Positions 26,535 through 35,165 of a DNA stretch of 64,000 nucleotides are shown one piece after another. Position numbers and translations under genes: made by a program. Each line of letters begins with the position of its first letter. Position 1 is the stretch's first letter. Under the pieces are notes generated by a model. That model did no database searches. It saw nothing but the letters and a program-made list of their open reading frames with translations, and had not been told where the DNA came from. Source of the DNA: Acidobacteriota bacterium (lineage in GTDB: Bacteria; Acidobacteriota; Terriglobia; 2-12-FULL-54-10); contig JACPPJ010000023.1 of the NCBI GenBank assembly GCA_016191085.1, forward strand, positions 1-64,000, written 5' to 3'.

Positions 26535-27830
26535 ATGATAGTCACGAAGTCGCGAATGGCGGTGGCATTTCTTCTGATCGGCGTGGCGGCTTGGCTTGTG
26601 TGGTCCGAGCGGGCCAGGATGGCGCCCAGCATGATGCCGCCGCCCGATAAGCCTTTCAGCGATTACCGGGACCAAAGGCCGGGCACAGTACACAGGATTA
26701 CCGTGCAGGACCTGCCGCAGCCTTTTGCCACCGACGCCGTCGCAAATGCGCCAAGACTGATATCGCGGCCAGCCGACGCCTGGCCGAAAGCGCCGCAGGG
26801 TTTTAAGGTCGAGCAGTACGCAGCCAAACTTAGCAACCCGCGCTTGATTCGCACCGCCCCTAACGGAGACTTGTTCGTTGCTGAGAGCGAAGCCAATCGC
26901 GTCCATGTCTTTCGCGGAATCACCAAGGACGGAAAGTATGAAACGGACGGAATCTACGCAACCGGCCTGAGAGAACCCTTTGGAATTGCCTTTTACCCTC
27001 CTGGTACAAACCCTCAATACGTCTACATCGCAAACACCGACTCCGTTGTTCGCATTCCCTATCAAAACGGAGACATGAAGGCGCGCGGCACACCCGAAAC
27101 GATTGTTTCCAATCTGCCGCGCGGCGGTCATTCTACAAGGAATATCGCTTTCTCTCTCGACGGAAAAAAGATGTACATTGCGGTGGGCTCGCGCTCGAAC
27201 GCAGACGAGCAAAACGAATTCCATCGCGCCAACGTTCTGGAAGCCAATCCCGATGGTTCCGGACTGCGGGTCTATGCTTCCGGAATTCGCAATCCGGTGG
27301 GCATCGAGGTGCATCCGCAGACCGGCGAAGTATGGGTCTCCGTCAACGAGCGAGATGATCTTGGCGACAACCTCCCGCCCGAGTACATCACTCACGTGAA
27401 AGATGGCGGATTTTACGGCTGGCCTTGGTATTACATTGGAGCCCACCAGGACCCCCGCCATAAGGGAAAGCATCCGGAACTCAAGGACAAAGTCATCGTT
27501 CCGGACGTTTTGATCCAGGCGCATAATGCCTCGCACGGGCTCACTTTCTATGACGGGAGGCAATTTCCCGCGGAGTATTCCGGGCATATCTTTGCGGCCC
27601 AGCACGGCTCCTGGAACAAAGCCGTTCGCACCGGTTATGACGTCATACGCGTGCCGCTCAAGGACGGACATGCTACGGGAGAGTACCAGGATTTCCTCAC
27701 GGGATTCGTCACACCAAATGGGCAGGTCTGGGGCCGTCCCGTCGCCGTAGCTGTCGCGAGCGATGGATCTCTGATGGTGAGCGACGATGGCTCCGAATCC
27801 ATCTGGCGCGTCAGTTATGTGGGAAAGTAG
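26535..27830 (+). CDS. PQQ-dependent sugar dehydrogenase (L-sorbosone dehydrogenase type)
   Basis: 431 residues from the ATG at 26535, with GCGGAGG upstream. A hydrophobic N-terminus (VAFLLIGVAAWLVW) suggests export or anchoring. The rest is a six-bladed beta-propeller of the soluble glucose/sorbosone dehydrogenase type: NGDLFVAESEANRVHVFR, RNIAFSLDGKKMYIAVGS, ASGIRNPVGIEVHPQTGEVW and HGSWNKAVRTGYDVIRV. The family oxidises sugars or aldoses in the periplasm with PQQ. No PQQ genes lie in the window. The start region overlaps the promoter area of the PfpI-type gene. Confidence 0.85.
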   Translation: MIVTKSRMAVAFLLIGVAAWLVWSERARMAPSMMPPPDKPFSDYRDQRPGTVHRITVQDLPQPFATDAVANAPRLISRPADAWPKAPQGFKVEQYAAKLSNPRLIRTAPNGDLFVAESEANRVHVFRGITKDGKYETDGIYATGLREPFGIAFYPPGTNPQYVYIANTDSVVRIPYQNGDMKARGTPETIVSNLPRGGHSTRNIAFSLDGKKMYIAVGSRSNADEQNEFHRANVLEANPDGSGLRVYASGIRNPVGIEVHPQTGEVWVSVNERDDLGDNLPPEYITHVKDGGFYGWPWYYIGAHQDPRHKGKHPELKDKVIVPDVLIQAHNASHGLTFYDGRQFPAEYSGHIFAAQHGSWNKAVRTGYDVIRVPLKDGHATGEYQDFLTGFVTPNGQVWGRPVAVAVASDGSLMVSDDGSESIWRVSYVGK

Positions 27831-27900
27831 TATTGTACCGATAGCGTCGTCGTGCGGGCGGTGTTAGACGATCTTAGCCATGTGAGTGGGTAATAAAAAA

Positions 27901-28345
27901 CTGGTGAGCAGGCCTGTAAGCCGGATTCTGTATCCCCCGGCGTGCCAGGGGCGGCGATCATTCATCTGGGCCGGAAATTACTTTCCGGCTCTAGCGACCT
28001 ACCCGAGAGTTATCTCCCTCCCGGCGAACCAGGACGGAGTCGAGCGGAGCGAGCCACTCCTCCCCTCCTATTTGGTCTTGCTCCGTGTGGGGTTTTCCCT
28101 GCCGCGGACGTCGCCATCCGCGCGGTGCGCTCTTACATTAAGCCCCGAAGGACCGCACCATTTCACCCTTACCCCGTCACCGGGGCGGTATATTTTCTGT
28201 GGCACTTTCCGTACCTGCCCGGCCCATCCCGACGGGACACGCTTGACAGATCCTGGCCGTTAGCCAGCACACTGCTCTATGGAGTCCGGACTTTCCTCTC
28301 CCTCCTGTTACGAAGGAGCGATCACCCGGCCTGTTCACCATATCA
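27901..28345 (-). ncRNA. rnpB: RNase P RNA
   Basis: On the minus strand the sequence starts GGTGAACAGGCCGGGTGATC and contains the conserved block GAGGAAAGTCCGGACTCC, the core AGGGTGAAATGGTGCGG and the 3' block ACAGAATCCGGCTTACAGG followed by CCTGCTCACC. These are the hallmarks of bacterial type A RNase P RNA, the catalytic part that matures tRNA 5' ends. The ends pair (P1). A T-run just downstream on the minus strand (before 27901) probably serves as terminator. Ends are estimated to a few bases. Confidence 0.96.
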
Positions 28346-28398
28346 ATTATACGATGCGGGAGGGGTAGAAATGATTCCCGTATACTGATCCACCTCAG

Positions 28399-31300
28399 CT
28401 ACGCTGCTACTTCTGCCAGCTTCTCTTTCCGAAACCAGCGTTGCAGGCGTTCCATATAGAGGTAAATGACAGGCGTGATATAGAGCGTCAGCACCTGCGA
28501 CACAACCAGTCCGCCCACCACGGCTAGTCCCAACGGCTGGCGGGCGTCGGCGCCTTCCCCGTAGCCGAGTGCGATAGGCAGGGTCCCGAACAGCGCGGCG
28601 ACCGTGGTCATCATGATGGGGCGGAAGCGCAGCATGCATCCCGTGTAGATGGCATCGCGCGGGCTCTTGCCCTCGCTCCGCTGTGCATCCAGGGCAAAAT
28701 CAATCATCATGATGGCGTTCTTCTTCACCACGCCAAAGAGCATGATGAGCCCGACAAATGCATAGAGGTCGAGTTGCTTGTTGAACAGTTGCAACGTGAG
28801 CAGCGCGCCTAATACAGCGGAGGGAAGTCCTGACAGAATCGTGATCGGATGAATGAAGCTCTCGTACAGAATTCCCAAAACGGTGTAGATGACGAATATC
28901 GCCACGATCAGCAGAATCGAGAGGCCGCGGAACGAGTTTTGGAACTCTTTCACGGTCCCCTGAAAATTGACGCTGATCGTCGCCGGCATGCGCAGTTCAC
29001 GGATCACGGTGTTCACGCGGTCGGCGGCTTCGCCGAGCGAGAAGCCCGGTTTCAGATTAAACGAAACCGTTACCGCGGGAAGCTGGCCGAAATGGTTGAT
29101 GTTCAGCGGCCCGACACCCCTGGAGAGATGCACGACAGATTCGAGCGGCACCAGCGGACCGTTTGACGACCGTACATACAGCTTCTTCAGCGCTTCGGGG
29201 TTCTGCTGATATTGCGGCTCCACTTCCGTTATGACGGCGTATTGGTTGGCCGGAGTGTAGATGGTGGAGACCTGCCGCGAGCCGTACGCTGTATAGAGAG
29301 CGTCCTGTATCTGTTGTGCGGTGATGCCGAGCGCCCTGGCGCGATCGCGATCAATCTCCACTCTAAGCTGCGGAGTGGCGATCTGAAGGTCCGAGTTCAC
29401 GTCAATAAACCCGGGTAGCTGTCGCACCTGATTCAACAGTTGCGGAGTCCAGGCGTAGATTTCCTCCAGATTCGTGCTCTGTAGCGTCATCTGGTAAATG
29501 CTGGTGCTGAATTGCCCGCTCACTGTGATCGGCGGTGGGTTCTGCAAAAACGTGAAGATTCCTGGTATGGCCATCATCTTGGGGCGCAATTGCTCCATGA
29601 TTTGATCCACGTTCAGCTTGCGCTCGGAGCGCGGCTTCAAATTCAGAAACATGAATCCCTGATTTTCCATAGGTAGTACGGCGCCGGTGTTTTCAACGTT
29701 CGGGTCCTGTAGGGCAACTTCGGCGACAGCGCGATGATGCTTCGCCATGGACTCAAACGAGATGTCTTGCCCCGCTCGCGTGACGCCGAAGACAAACCCG
29801 CTGTCCTGGCTGGGAATAAATCCGGTGGGCATCATGAAGAACAGAACAACAGTTCCGGCCAGCATCAGTACGGCGAGCATAAGCGTCGCAAATTGATGCC
29901 GCAGCACTATACGCAACGTCGAATCGTACAATCGGGCCAGGGCATCGAATGCATTCTCAAGCGCCCGGTAGATCCGGCCATGCCGCGCAGCGGGGTTGAA
30001 GCGCAAGAACCGGCTGCCCAGCATCGGTGTAAACGAAAGCGATACAAAACCGGAGATCAAAATCGCCACAGCGATAGTGACAGAGAACTCATGCAAAAGC
30101 CGTCCAACAATGCCCTGCATAAACAGGACCGGAATGAATACCGCCACAAGCGAGAGCGTCATGGAGATGATCGTGAAGCTGATTTCCTTGGAAGCCAACA
30201 GCGCCGCTTCCATTCGTGGTTTTCCCATCTCCATGTAACGCACGATGTTTTCGAGCATCACGATGGCATCGTCCACCACAAATCCAACCGACAGCGTCAG
30301 CGCCATCAACGACAGGTTGTTCAAGCTGTAGCCCAGCAGGTACATCGTCGCAAACGTCCCGATGATCGACAGAGGTACCGCCGCGCCGGGGATCAAAGTG
30401 GCGGAGAGGTTCCGCAGGAAGAGGAAAATGACCATGATCACCAGGCAAATGGTCAATACCAAGGTGAACTGCACGTCGTAAATGGATCCGCGAATAGTCC
30501 GCGAAGCATCGAACGCTATTGTCAGGTTCACGGACGGCGGAATCTCGCTGCGGAACACCGGCAGGAGCGCCTTAACACCGTCCACCACTTCGACCGTATT
30601 GGTCCCCGGTTGCCGTTGAACGGCAAGGATGACGCCGCGCACCCCATCGAACCATGCAACTACTTTGTCGTTCTCCACGCCATCGAGCACGCGGCCAAGT
30701 TGCTCCAGGCGCACCGGAACTCCGTTGCGCCAGGCGACCACCATCGGGCGGTACGCAGCGGCGGTCATCAACTGGCCGCTTGCTTGCACCTGAAACGCCT
30801 GCTTTTCGCCGTAGAGTTTGCCCGTAGGCAGATTGACGTTGCTTTGCTGGATGGCGCGCTGCACTTCATCAATGCCGATGCTGTGAGCCATGAGCGCGTC
30901 GGGATTGAGTTGCGCGCGAACAGCGTACTTCTGCGCGCCATAGACGATCACGCGCGAGACGCCGCTCACCATGGAGATGCGCTGTGCCAGGAGCGTTTCG
31001 GCATACTCGTCAACTGTGTAAAGAGGTAGCGTCTCAGAGGTGAGTGAAAGATACAGCACCGGCTGGTCTGCGGGGTTGGCCTTCTGATACGAGGGGGGCC
31101 GCGGCATGTTGGCAGGAAGTTGCCCGCCCGCCTTCGCGATGGCTGCTTGAATATCCTGCGCGGCCGCGTCAATGTTGCGTTCGAGCGTGAACTGCACCGT
31201 GACGGACGTGTTGCCCTGCGAGTTAGTGGAACTCATGGTCTGCACGCCCGCGATGGTCGAGAACTCGCGCTCCAGCGGCGTCGCAACAGATGCAGCCATG

Positions 31301-31473
31301 GTTTCGGGATTTGCCCCGGGCAAAGACGCATTCACCATGATGGTGGGATAATCGACGGTGGGCAGAGCGGCTACGGGCAGCGCGCGGTAGCCCACGATCC
31401 CAAACAGCAGGATCGCGAACGTGACCAGTGCGGTCATCACGGGCCGCTCAATAAAGATGCGGGAGATATTCAT
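28399..31473 (-). CDS. RND multidrug efflux permease (MdtB/MdtC/AcrB-like)
   Basis: 1024 residues, the full length for HAE1-type permeases. N-terminus MNISRIFIERPVMTALVTFAI and the periplasmic domain GANPETMAASVATPLEREF match MdtB/MdtC. The proton-relay pair in VGFVVDDAIVMLENI is intact. Twelve membrane helices and two large periplasmic loops are evident. It exports drugs or other small molecules with a periplasmic adaptor and an outer-membrane channel. The adaptor gene lies upstream at 31900-33105, but a four-helix-bundle gene is inserted between the two. No TolC-like gene is seen. Confidence 0.95.
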   Translation of the reverse strand: MNISRIFIERPVMTALVTFAILLFGIVGYRALPVAALPTVDYPTIMVNASLPGANPETMAASVATPLEREFSTIAGVQTMSSTNSQGNTSVTVQFTLERNIDAAAQDIQAAIAKAGGQLPANMPRPPSYQKANPADQPVLYLSLTSETLPLYTVDEYAETLLAQRISMVSGVSRVIVYGAQKYAVRAQLNPDALMAHSIGIDEVQRAIQQSNVNLPTGKLYGEKQAFQVQASGQLMTAAAYRPMVVAWRNGVPVRLEQLGRVLDGVENDKVVAWFDGVRGVILAVQRQPGTNTVEVVDGVKALLPVFRSEIPPSVNLTIAFDASRTIRGSIYDVQFTLVLTICLVIMVIFLFLRNLSATLIPGAAVPLSIIGTFATMYLLGYSLNNLSLMALTLSVGFVVDDAIVMLENIVRYMEMGKPRMEAALLASKEISFTIISMTLSLVAVFIPVLFMQGIVGRLLHEFSVTIAVAILISGFVSLSFTPMLGSRFLRFNPAARHGRIYRALENAFDALARLYDSTLRIVLRHQFATLMLAVLMLAGTVVLFFMMPTGFIPSQDSGFVFGVTRAGQDISFESMAKHHRAVAEVALQDPNVENTGAVLPMENQGFMFLNLKPRSERKLNVDQIMEQLRPKMMAIPGIFTFLQNPPPITVSGQFSTSIYQMTLQSTNLEEIYAWTPQLLNQVRQLPGFIDVNSDLQIATPQLRVEIDRDRARALGITAQQIQDALYTAYGSRQVSTIYTPANQYAVITEVEPQYQQNPEALKKLYVRSSNGPLVPLESVVHLSRGVGPLNINHFGQLPAVTVSFNLKPGFSLGEAADRVNTVIRELRMPATISVNFQGTVKEFQNSFRGLSILLIVAIFVIYTVLGILYESFIHPITILSGLPSAVLGALLTLQLFNKQLDLYAFVGLIMLFGVVKKNAIMMIDFALDAQRSEGKSPRDAIYTGCMLRFRPIMMTTVAALFGTLPIALGYGEGADARQPLGLAVVGGLVVSQVLTLYITPVIYLYMERLQRWFRKEKLAEVAA

Positions 31474-31478
31474 TGCCT

Positions 31479-31509
31479 AGCTTTCAGCAATCAGCTTTCA
31501 GCTATCAGG
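31479..31509. repeat. Left arm of the inverted repeat flanking the four-helix gene
   Basis: The repeat contains AGCAATCAGC (31486-31495), the exact reverse complement of GCTGATTGCT at 31867-31876. It is a run of short CAGCTATCAG-like units. It overlaps the last codons of the inserted gene. Confidence 0.6.
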
Positions 31510-31857
31510 TCGCAGCTTCCGAAGCAAGCCGCTCAACATCCGCTTTATTTCCGTGGCCTGGTCGACGAGCGATGCGTAGTCCCGGCCCTTAATGAAGCGG
31601 AGATCTCGTGACAACAGGAGGTGATATTCGAGTTCGCTAGCGGACCCTAACGCGATAGAGCAGAAACGGGCCAGCTCCGCATCTCGGCTTCTACCGCATC
31701 CTTCCGCGATGTTGGCTCCGATGGAGGAACAGCATCTTCGCATCTGCGCCGTTAAACCATAGACCTCTTCGCGAGGAAAGGCCGCTGTGATCCGATAGAC
31801 TGCCAACGTTAGATCATGAGCTTTCTGCCACGCCCTCAGTTCGTGAAAATCTTTCAT
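31498..31857 (-). CDS. Four-helix-bundle protein of the S23/intervening-sequence family
   Basis: 119 residues. The opening FHELRAWQKAHDLTLAVYRI and the next helices LTAQMRRCCSSIGANIAEGCGR and SIALGSASELEYHLLLSRDL are the standard signature of S23-type four-helix bundles. These small proteins are found in 23S rRNA insertions and, more often, alone in many genomes. Some resemble the accessory protein of diversity-generating retroelements; no reverse transcriptase was seen. It is flanked by short inverted repeats and splits an efflux operon, so it looks like a mobile cassette (inference). Confidence 0.9.
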   Translation of the reverse strand: MKDFHELRAWQKAHDLTLAVYRITAAFPREEVYGLTAQMRRCCSSIGANIAEGCGRSRDAELARFCSIALGSASELEYHLLLSRDLRFIKGRDYASLVDQATEIKRMLSGLLRKLRPDS

Positions 31858-31866
31858 GCTGCTACC

Positions 31867-31897
31867 GCTGATTGCTGATCGCTGATACCTGGCTGCT
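31867..31897. repeat. Right arm of the inverted repeat flanking the four-helix gene
   Basis: GCTGATTGCT (31867-31876), followed by further CTGAT/CTGGCTG-type units, mirrors the left arm at 31479-31509. It lies just upstream of the four-helix gene start and two bases before the end of the upstream adaptor gene. Confidence 0.6.
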
Positions 31898-31899
31898 AT

Positions 31900-33105
31900 T
31901 TACAATGGCTGCGATTCGACCAGGCTGGCGGGCACAGGCCGGATTTGAGCGCCAGGGAACAGCCGCAGTTGACCATCAGTCACCACCGTTTCTCCAGGCG
32001 TGATGCCTTTCTCGATGATCACCTTGCGCCCGACGGTCGGTCCCACGGTCACGGGCCGCATCTCGGTGCTTTGATCCGGCTTCACTACGTAAATGAACTG
32101 CCCTTTCTGACCTGCCTGCACCGATTCGGAAGGAACCAGCGTTGCGTCAGCGCGCGTATCGAGCGTCAGGACGACATTGACGAACTGCCCGGGCCAGAGC
32201 AGGCGTTCCTTGTTACTGAACACCGCTTTCAACCGGATCGTTCCGGTATTCGGATCAACTGTGTTGTCGATAACGTCCAGGGAGCCTTCAATAGCTTTGC
32301 CCGAATCATTTTGTGACGAGACCAACACCGGGAGCTTGCGCGCGGCGCTCGTCTGCCGTATGGCAGGCAAATAATCCTGCGGCACGCCAAAGCTGACGAA
32401 GATGGGCGCGAGCTGGTTGATAACGACGAGCGTATCTGTATTAGCTTTGATCATATTTCCGGCGTGTACCAGCAGGTTTCCCGCGCGGCCGGATACCGGC
32501 GAACGAATTTCGCAATAGCTGAGGTCGAGCCGAGCACGGTCCACTGCGGCGCGGTCGGCCTCGAGCAGCGCGCGCGCGCTTTCAATAGCTGCGGCGCCCG
32601 CCTGCACCGTTTCGCGCATCGCCTCGGCGTTGGTGCGGAACTGGTCGTTCTGCTCGCGCGAGATCACGCCCGCCTTAGCCAAAGCGTCGTTCCGTTCAGC
32701 GATTGCATCGGCGTTTTTCGATTGAGCAATGTCGCGCGCGCGGTTGGCTTCGGCTTGCTTCAGCAGCGCGGTATCTTTCGCGACGGCGGCCTCGGCCTGG
32801 CGCAGAGCCTGGCGGAACTCTCGCGGATCGATCTCGAAAAGGAGATCGCCTTGCGAGACGTTGCTGCCTTCAGCGAAGCGAACGTTCATCAATTGACCAT
32901 CAATGCGCGATTTGATTTGAACGCTAGCCGAAGCGTCCACGGTGCCGACCGCGCGAATTTGCACAGGAGCGGATTCTTTTGTCGCCACTGCAACACTGAC
33001 GGGCACCGGAGGAGGCGGTCCAGCCGATCGCGTCTGCTGCGCCTTGCAGCCAGATAACAATGCTGTGGCAATCGCGCAGATGGCCAGCAGCCGATAGGGA
33101 ACCAA
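31900..33105 (-). CDS. RND efflux periplasmic adaptor (MdtA/AcrA-like lipoprotein)
   Basis: 401 residues. A lipoprotein signal ends LLSGCKAQ. The barrel-sandwich lipoyl part shows VGTVDASASVQIKSRIDGQLMNVRFAEGSNVSQGDLLFEID. A coiled-coil hairpin (about 90-190) and the paired lipoyl half CEIRSPVSGRAGNLLVHAGNMI follow, then a beta-barrel domain with TGTIRLKAVFSNKERLLWPGQFVNVVL. It links the inner-membrane RND pump to an outer-membrane channel. It is the first gene of the efflux pair; the permease comes after the inserted four-helix gene. Confidence 0.93.
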   Translation of the reverse strand: MVPYRLLAICAIATALLSGCKAQQTRSAGPPPPVPVSVAVATKESAPVQIRAVGTVDASASVQIKSRIDGQLMNVRFAEGSNVSQGDLLFEIDPREFRQALRQAEAAVAKDTALLKQAEANRARDIAQSKNADAIAERNDALAKAGVISREQNDQFRTNAEAMRETVQAGAAAIESARALLEADRAAVDRARLDLSYCEIRSPVSGRAGNLLVHAGNMIKANTDTLVVINQLAPIFVSFGVPQDYLPAIRQTSAARKLPVLVSSQNDSGKAIEGSLDVIDNTVDPNTGTIRLKAVFSNKERLLWPGQFVNVVLTLDTRADATLVPSESVQAGQKGQFIYVVKPDQSTEMRPVTVGPTVGRKVIIEKGITPGETVVTDGQLRLFPGAQIRPVPASLVESQPL

Positions 33106-33271
33106 TGCAACCTCCGTTGGAATGAAAAATGATGGCGAGCTTCAGTGGGCAGGACCCGGTTTCGTGGAGTGGACGGGGCCTACACCCTTGTATGCCCTAA
33201 TACGAATGATACCCGCCTTTGCGGCCGTGTTGCAATTTACGTGCGACAGCAGCGACAATCGCGGTGCTGAC

Positions 33272-33633
33272 TCATCCGTTTTTGCGAATCGTTCTTACTC
33301 TGATGCGGTCGCGACTGACGACCGCGAAGATGCCGCCCCATTCGGCCCTCGATCCTAATGCAGCCAGGGCAATTTGGGAGAATTCCACTGGAGACTCCGC
33401 ATCAATGCGAAACAGAATCACTCCACATTCAGCCGGCTGGTCGAGATGAAACACAAGGTCCCGAAATCTTTGTCTAGCGTCAGCAGAGTAAGCTTTTCTG
33501 CAGCGCATCTGGCGAGGGTCTTCTCATCCGTGGAACCGGCGCTGCCGTCAGCGACGGATATTATTTCGAATCCCGCATCGCACAGAATTTGAACAGCCGA
33601 TCGAGGGAAGTTCTCGTCAGCCAGAAACTTCAT
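33272..33633 (-). pseudogene. DUF5615 PIN-like toxin gene with a frameshift
   Basis: The first part reads MKFLADENFPRSAVQILCDAGF..LLTLDKDFG, the start of a DUF5615 PIN-like toxin with acidic metal-binding residues. After GATTTCGGGACC the frame is wrong. One missing G would restore DLVFHLDQPAECGVILFRID..EFSQIALAAL to the stop at 33272. The joined protein would have about 120 residues, the family's length. As sequenced it ends early at 33418 and probably lacks activity. Its start overlaps the antitoxin stop (ATGA). Confidence 0.75.
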
Positions 33634-33864
33634 GCAGTCTTAATGGGAAAAACTCGCTCTGAATGCAGGACCTCGCTGGCGTAAGCAAGACAGGCGCGGA
33701 TGTCCTCGATCGTGAGATTAGGGTAGTTGTCCCAGTATTTGGTGAGGACCCCAACCTTGCGCTAATAAATCGACCACAAGCTCGACAGAGATTCGCGTGC
33801 CTTTCACCACCGGCTTGCCAACCATGACCTTCGGGTCAATGCTGATGCGGTCTTGCCAATTCAT
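33630..33864 (-). pseudogene. DUF433 antitoxin gene with a frameshift
   Basis: From the ATG at 33864: MNWQDRISIDPKVMVGKPVV, then a helix-turn-helix-like SVELVVDLLAQGWGPHQIL, is the usual DUF433 antitoxin. The frame ends early at 33718. The neighbouring frame carries the normal C-terminus YPNLTIEDIRACLAYASEVL to a TGA that overlaps the toxin ATG. Both genes of the pair are thus frameshifted once. This speaks for loss of the module after its toxin died, or for base errors in this stretch. Confidence 0.75.
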
Positions 33865-33969
33865 AATCTTAAGGATAGCAAAATTCCCCATTTGCTGCAC
33901 ACCGGAGTAGCCGTGGAAATCACATCTTGCATGCACACAAGGGTGGATGCGCACACATGAACCGCGCAG

Positions 33970-34302
33970 TTACTCCGGCGCCGGTACCGCCTCAGTTGAC
34001 TTGATAATTTCGTGAACTTCCAGGTTTGGTCGCCCGGCGAATATCTCCTGGCGGCCTCTGCCTCGATGCGCTTCCTTGAACGATTCGCTGTTGGTCCAGG
34101 CTTCGAATGCCTCCAGCGTCTCCCAGTAAGTCAAGACCACGTACGGCTCTCCCTTGGTAGGGCGAAGAACGTCGTTGCGAATGAACCCAGGGAAGGTGCG
34201 CAGCGGGTGCTGGCTATGCGAATCATCGCGTTCCAGAAAAAGCTTTTCGAACTCCGCTTCATGTCCCTTCGCGACGGGGATACGGTTACAAACCACGTAC
34301 AT
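33970..34302 (-). CDS. Antibiotic-biosynthesis-monooxygenase (ABM/IsdG-like) domain protein
   Basis: 110 residues from the ATG at 34302, chosen because GGAGG lies 5 bases upstream; a Met four codons earlier is inside that site. Small ferredoxin-like ABM fold: YVVCNRIPVAKGHEAEFEKLF, FPGFIRNDVLRP and PYVVLTYWETLEAFEAW. Family members include heme-degrading IsdG/HmoA and quinol monooxygenases. The HmoA-like length and the pattern around EPYVVLTYWE favour a heme-related role, but this is not certain. It follows mutT by about 30 bases on the same strand. Confidence 0.85.
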   Translation of the reverse strand: MYVVCNRIPVAKGHEAEFEKLFLERDDSHSQHPLRTFPGFIRNDVLRPTKGEPYVVLTYWETLEAFEAWTNSESFKEAHRGRGRQEIFAGRPNLEVHEIIKSTEAVPAPE

Positions 34303-34332
34303 AAAAACCTCCATATAAGCCAGAGTTGGACG

Positions 34333-34743
34333 CTACTCCGACGCTGGTACGACGATGCTGCCGCCCACCACGCGCTCGATCAGAACTCGATCGCCTTCCA
34401 AGAAATCGTACTGCGGCAGCTCCTGCGGCGCTGCCCAGCAAATGCGCTCGAAAACTCGGTTCTCAATGGAACCGGTATATCGTCGGACACTGAAGAAAAT
34501 GAGCAATACCGGATCATAACCGGGATACTGATGCTCCACCTGGAACAACGGCTCGCCGATTTCAGCCGCGATGCCCAATTCTTCCTCAAGCTCCCGGCGC
34601 AAGGCGGCTGGGGGAGACTCTCCCGGATCGACCTTTCCGCCGGGGAATTCCCATTTCCCGGGGAACGCGCCTGCGAGGCTCCTTTGACAGATGAAGAGTC
34701 GGCCTTGCTTTGGGATCAGAGCAGCCACAACTGTTTTCTTCAT
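34333..34743 (-). CDS. mutT: Nudix hydrolase, MutT-like 8-oxo-dGTP diphosphatase
   Basis: 136 residues. The complete Nudix box GGKVDPGESPPAALRRELEE (about 39-58, then ELGI) is present. FICQRSLAGAFPGKWEFPGG before it is typical of MutT, which hydrolyses 8-oxo-dGTP to prevent mutations. RWIC-type end segments (ERICWAAPQELPQYDFL) also fit. It starts divergently from the IscU-like gene and precedes the ABM gene. Substrate cannot be proved from sequence alone. Confidence 0.88.
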   Translation of the reverse strand: MKKTVVAALIPKQGRLFICQRSLAGAFPGKWEFPGGKVDPGESPPAALRRELEEELGIAAEIGEPLFQVEHQYPGYDPVLLIFFSVRRYTGSIENRVFERICWAAPQELPQYDFLEGDRVLIERVVGGSIVVPASE

Positions 34744-34802
34744 TCCAGACGTTCAGTACATAATGATGTCAGCCCGATCCCAATCAATCGGACAGCTCTC
34801 TC

Positions 34803-35165
34803 ATGTATAGTGCCACGCTTTTGGACCATTTCCAGAATCCGCGCAACGTTGGCGAGCTTTCTGCCTCGTCAGTCACAGTTGAGGTGTCGAATCCAGCATG
34901 CGGCGATATTATGCGTCTGTCGCTGGCCGTCGAGGACGGACGCATACGCGATGTGCGTTACAAGACCCGAGGCTGCGTGCCCGCCATCGCCTGCGGGTCG
35001 GTTCTGACGGAAATGATTAAAGGAGCAACACTGGAGGCGGCGCAGAACGTCTCCGCGCCTGACGTCGTGAATGGTGTAGGCGGGCTCCCTCCCGCAAGCA
35101 ACCACGCCGCAGTGCTGGCCGTGGACGCTCTGAAGGAGGCGCTTAAGGCGGGTTTGCGGTCATAG
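34803..35165 (+). CDS. IscU/NifU-like iron-sulfur scaffold, missing the third Cys
   Basis: 120 residues. It opens YSATLLDHFQNPRNVG, as in IscU/SufU. Cys33 in NPACGD and Cys58 in RGCVPAIACGS match the first two cluster ligands. At the third site, where IscU has HC, this protein has His101 followed by Ala. An extra Cys64 follows Cys58. It may thus be a variant scaffold or carrier. It lies beside mocA and xdhC, genes for molybdenum hydroxylases that contain FeS clusters; the genes are convergent and overlap by 6 bases. Confidence 0.85.
   Translation: MYSATLLDHFQNPRNVGELSASSVTVEVSNPACGDIMRLSLAVEDGRIRDVRYKTRGCVPAIACGSVLTEMIKGATLEAAQNVSAPDVVNGVGGLPPASNHAAVLAVDALKEALKAGLRS

Noticed and set aside
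26520-27671. Minus-strand open frame opposite the PQQ-type dehydrogenase
   Set aside because: The propeller motifs on the plus strand are convincing. The opposite frame has no recognisable domain or ribosome-binding site.
27942-28388. Open frames across the RNase P RNA
   Set aside because: The conserved rnpB blocks explain the sequence; the frames are chance.
29734-31029. Long plus-strand open frame opposite the RND permease
   Set aside because: It is antisense to a full-length RND gene. Its product is a low-complexity His/Arg/Gln-rich sequence, typical of shadows in GC-rich genes.
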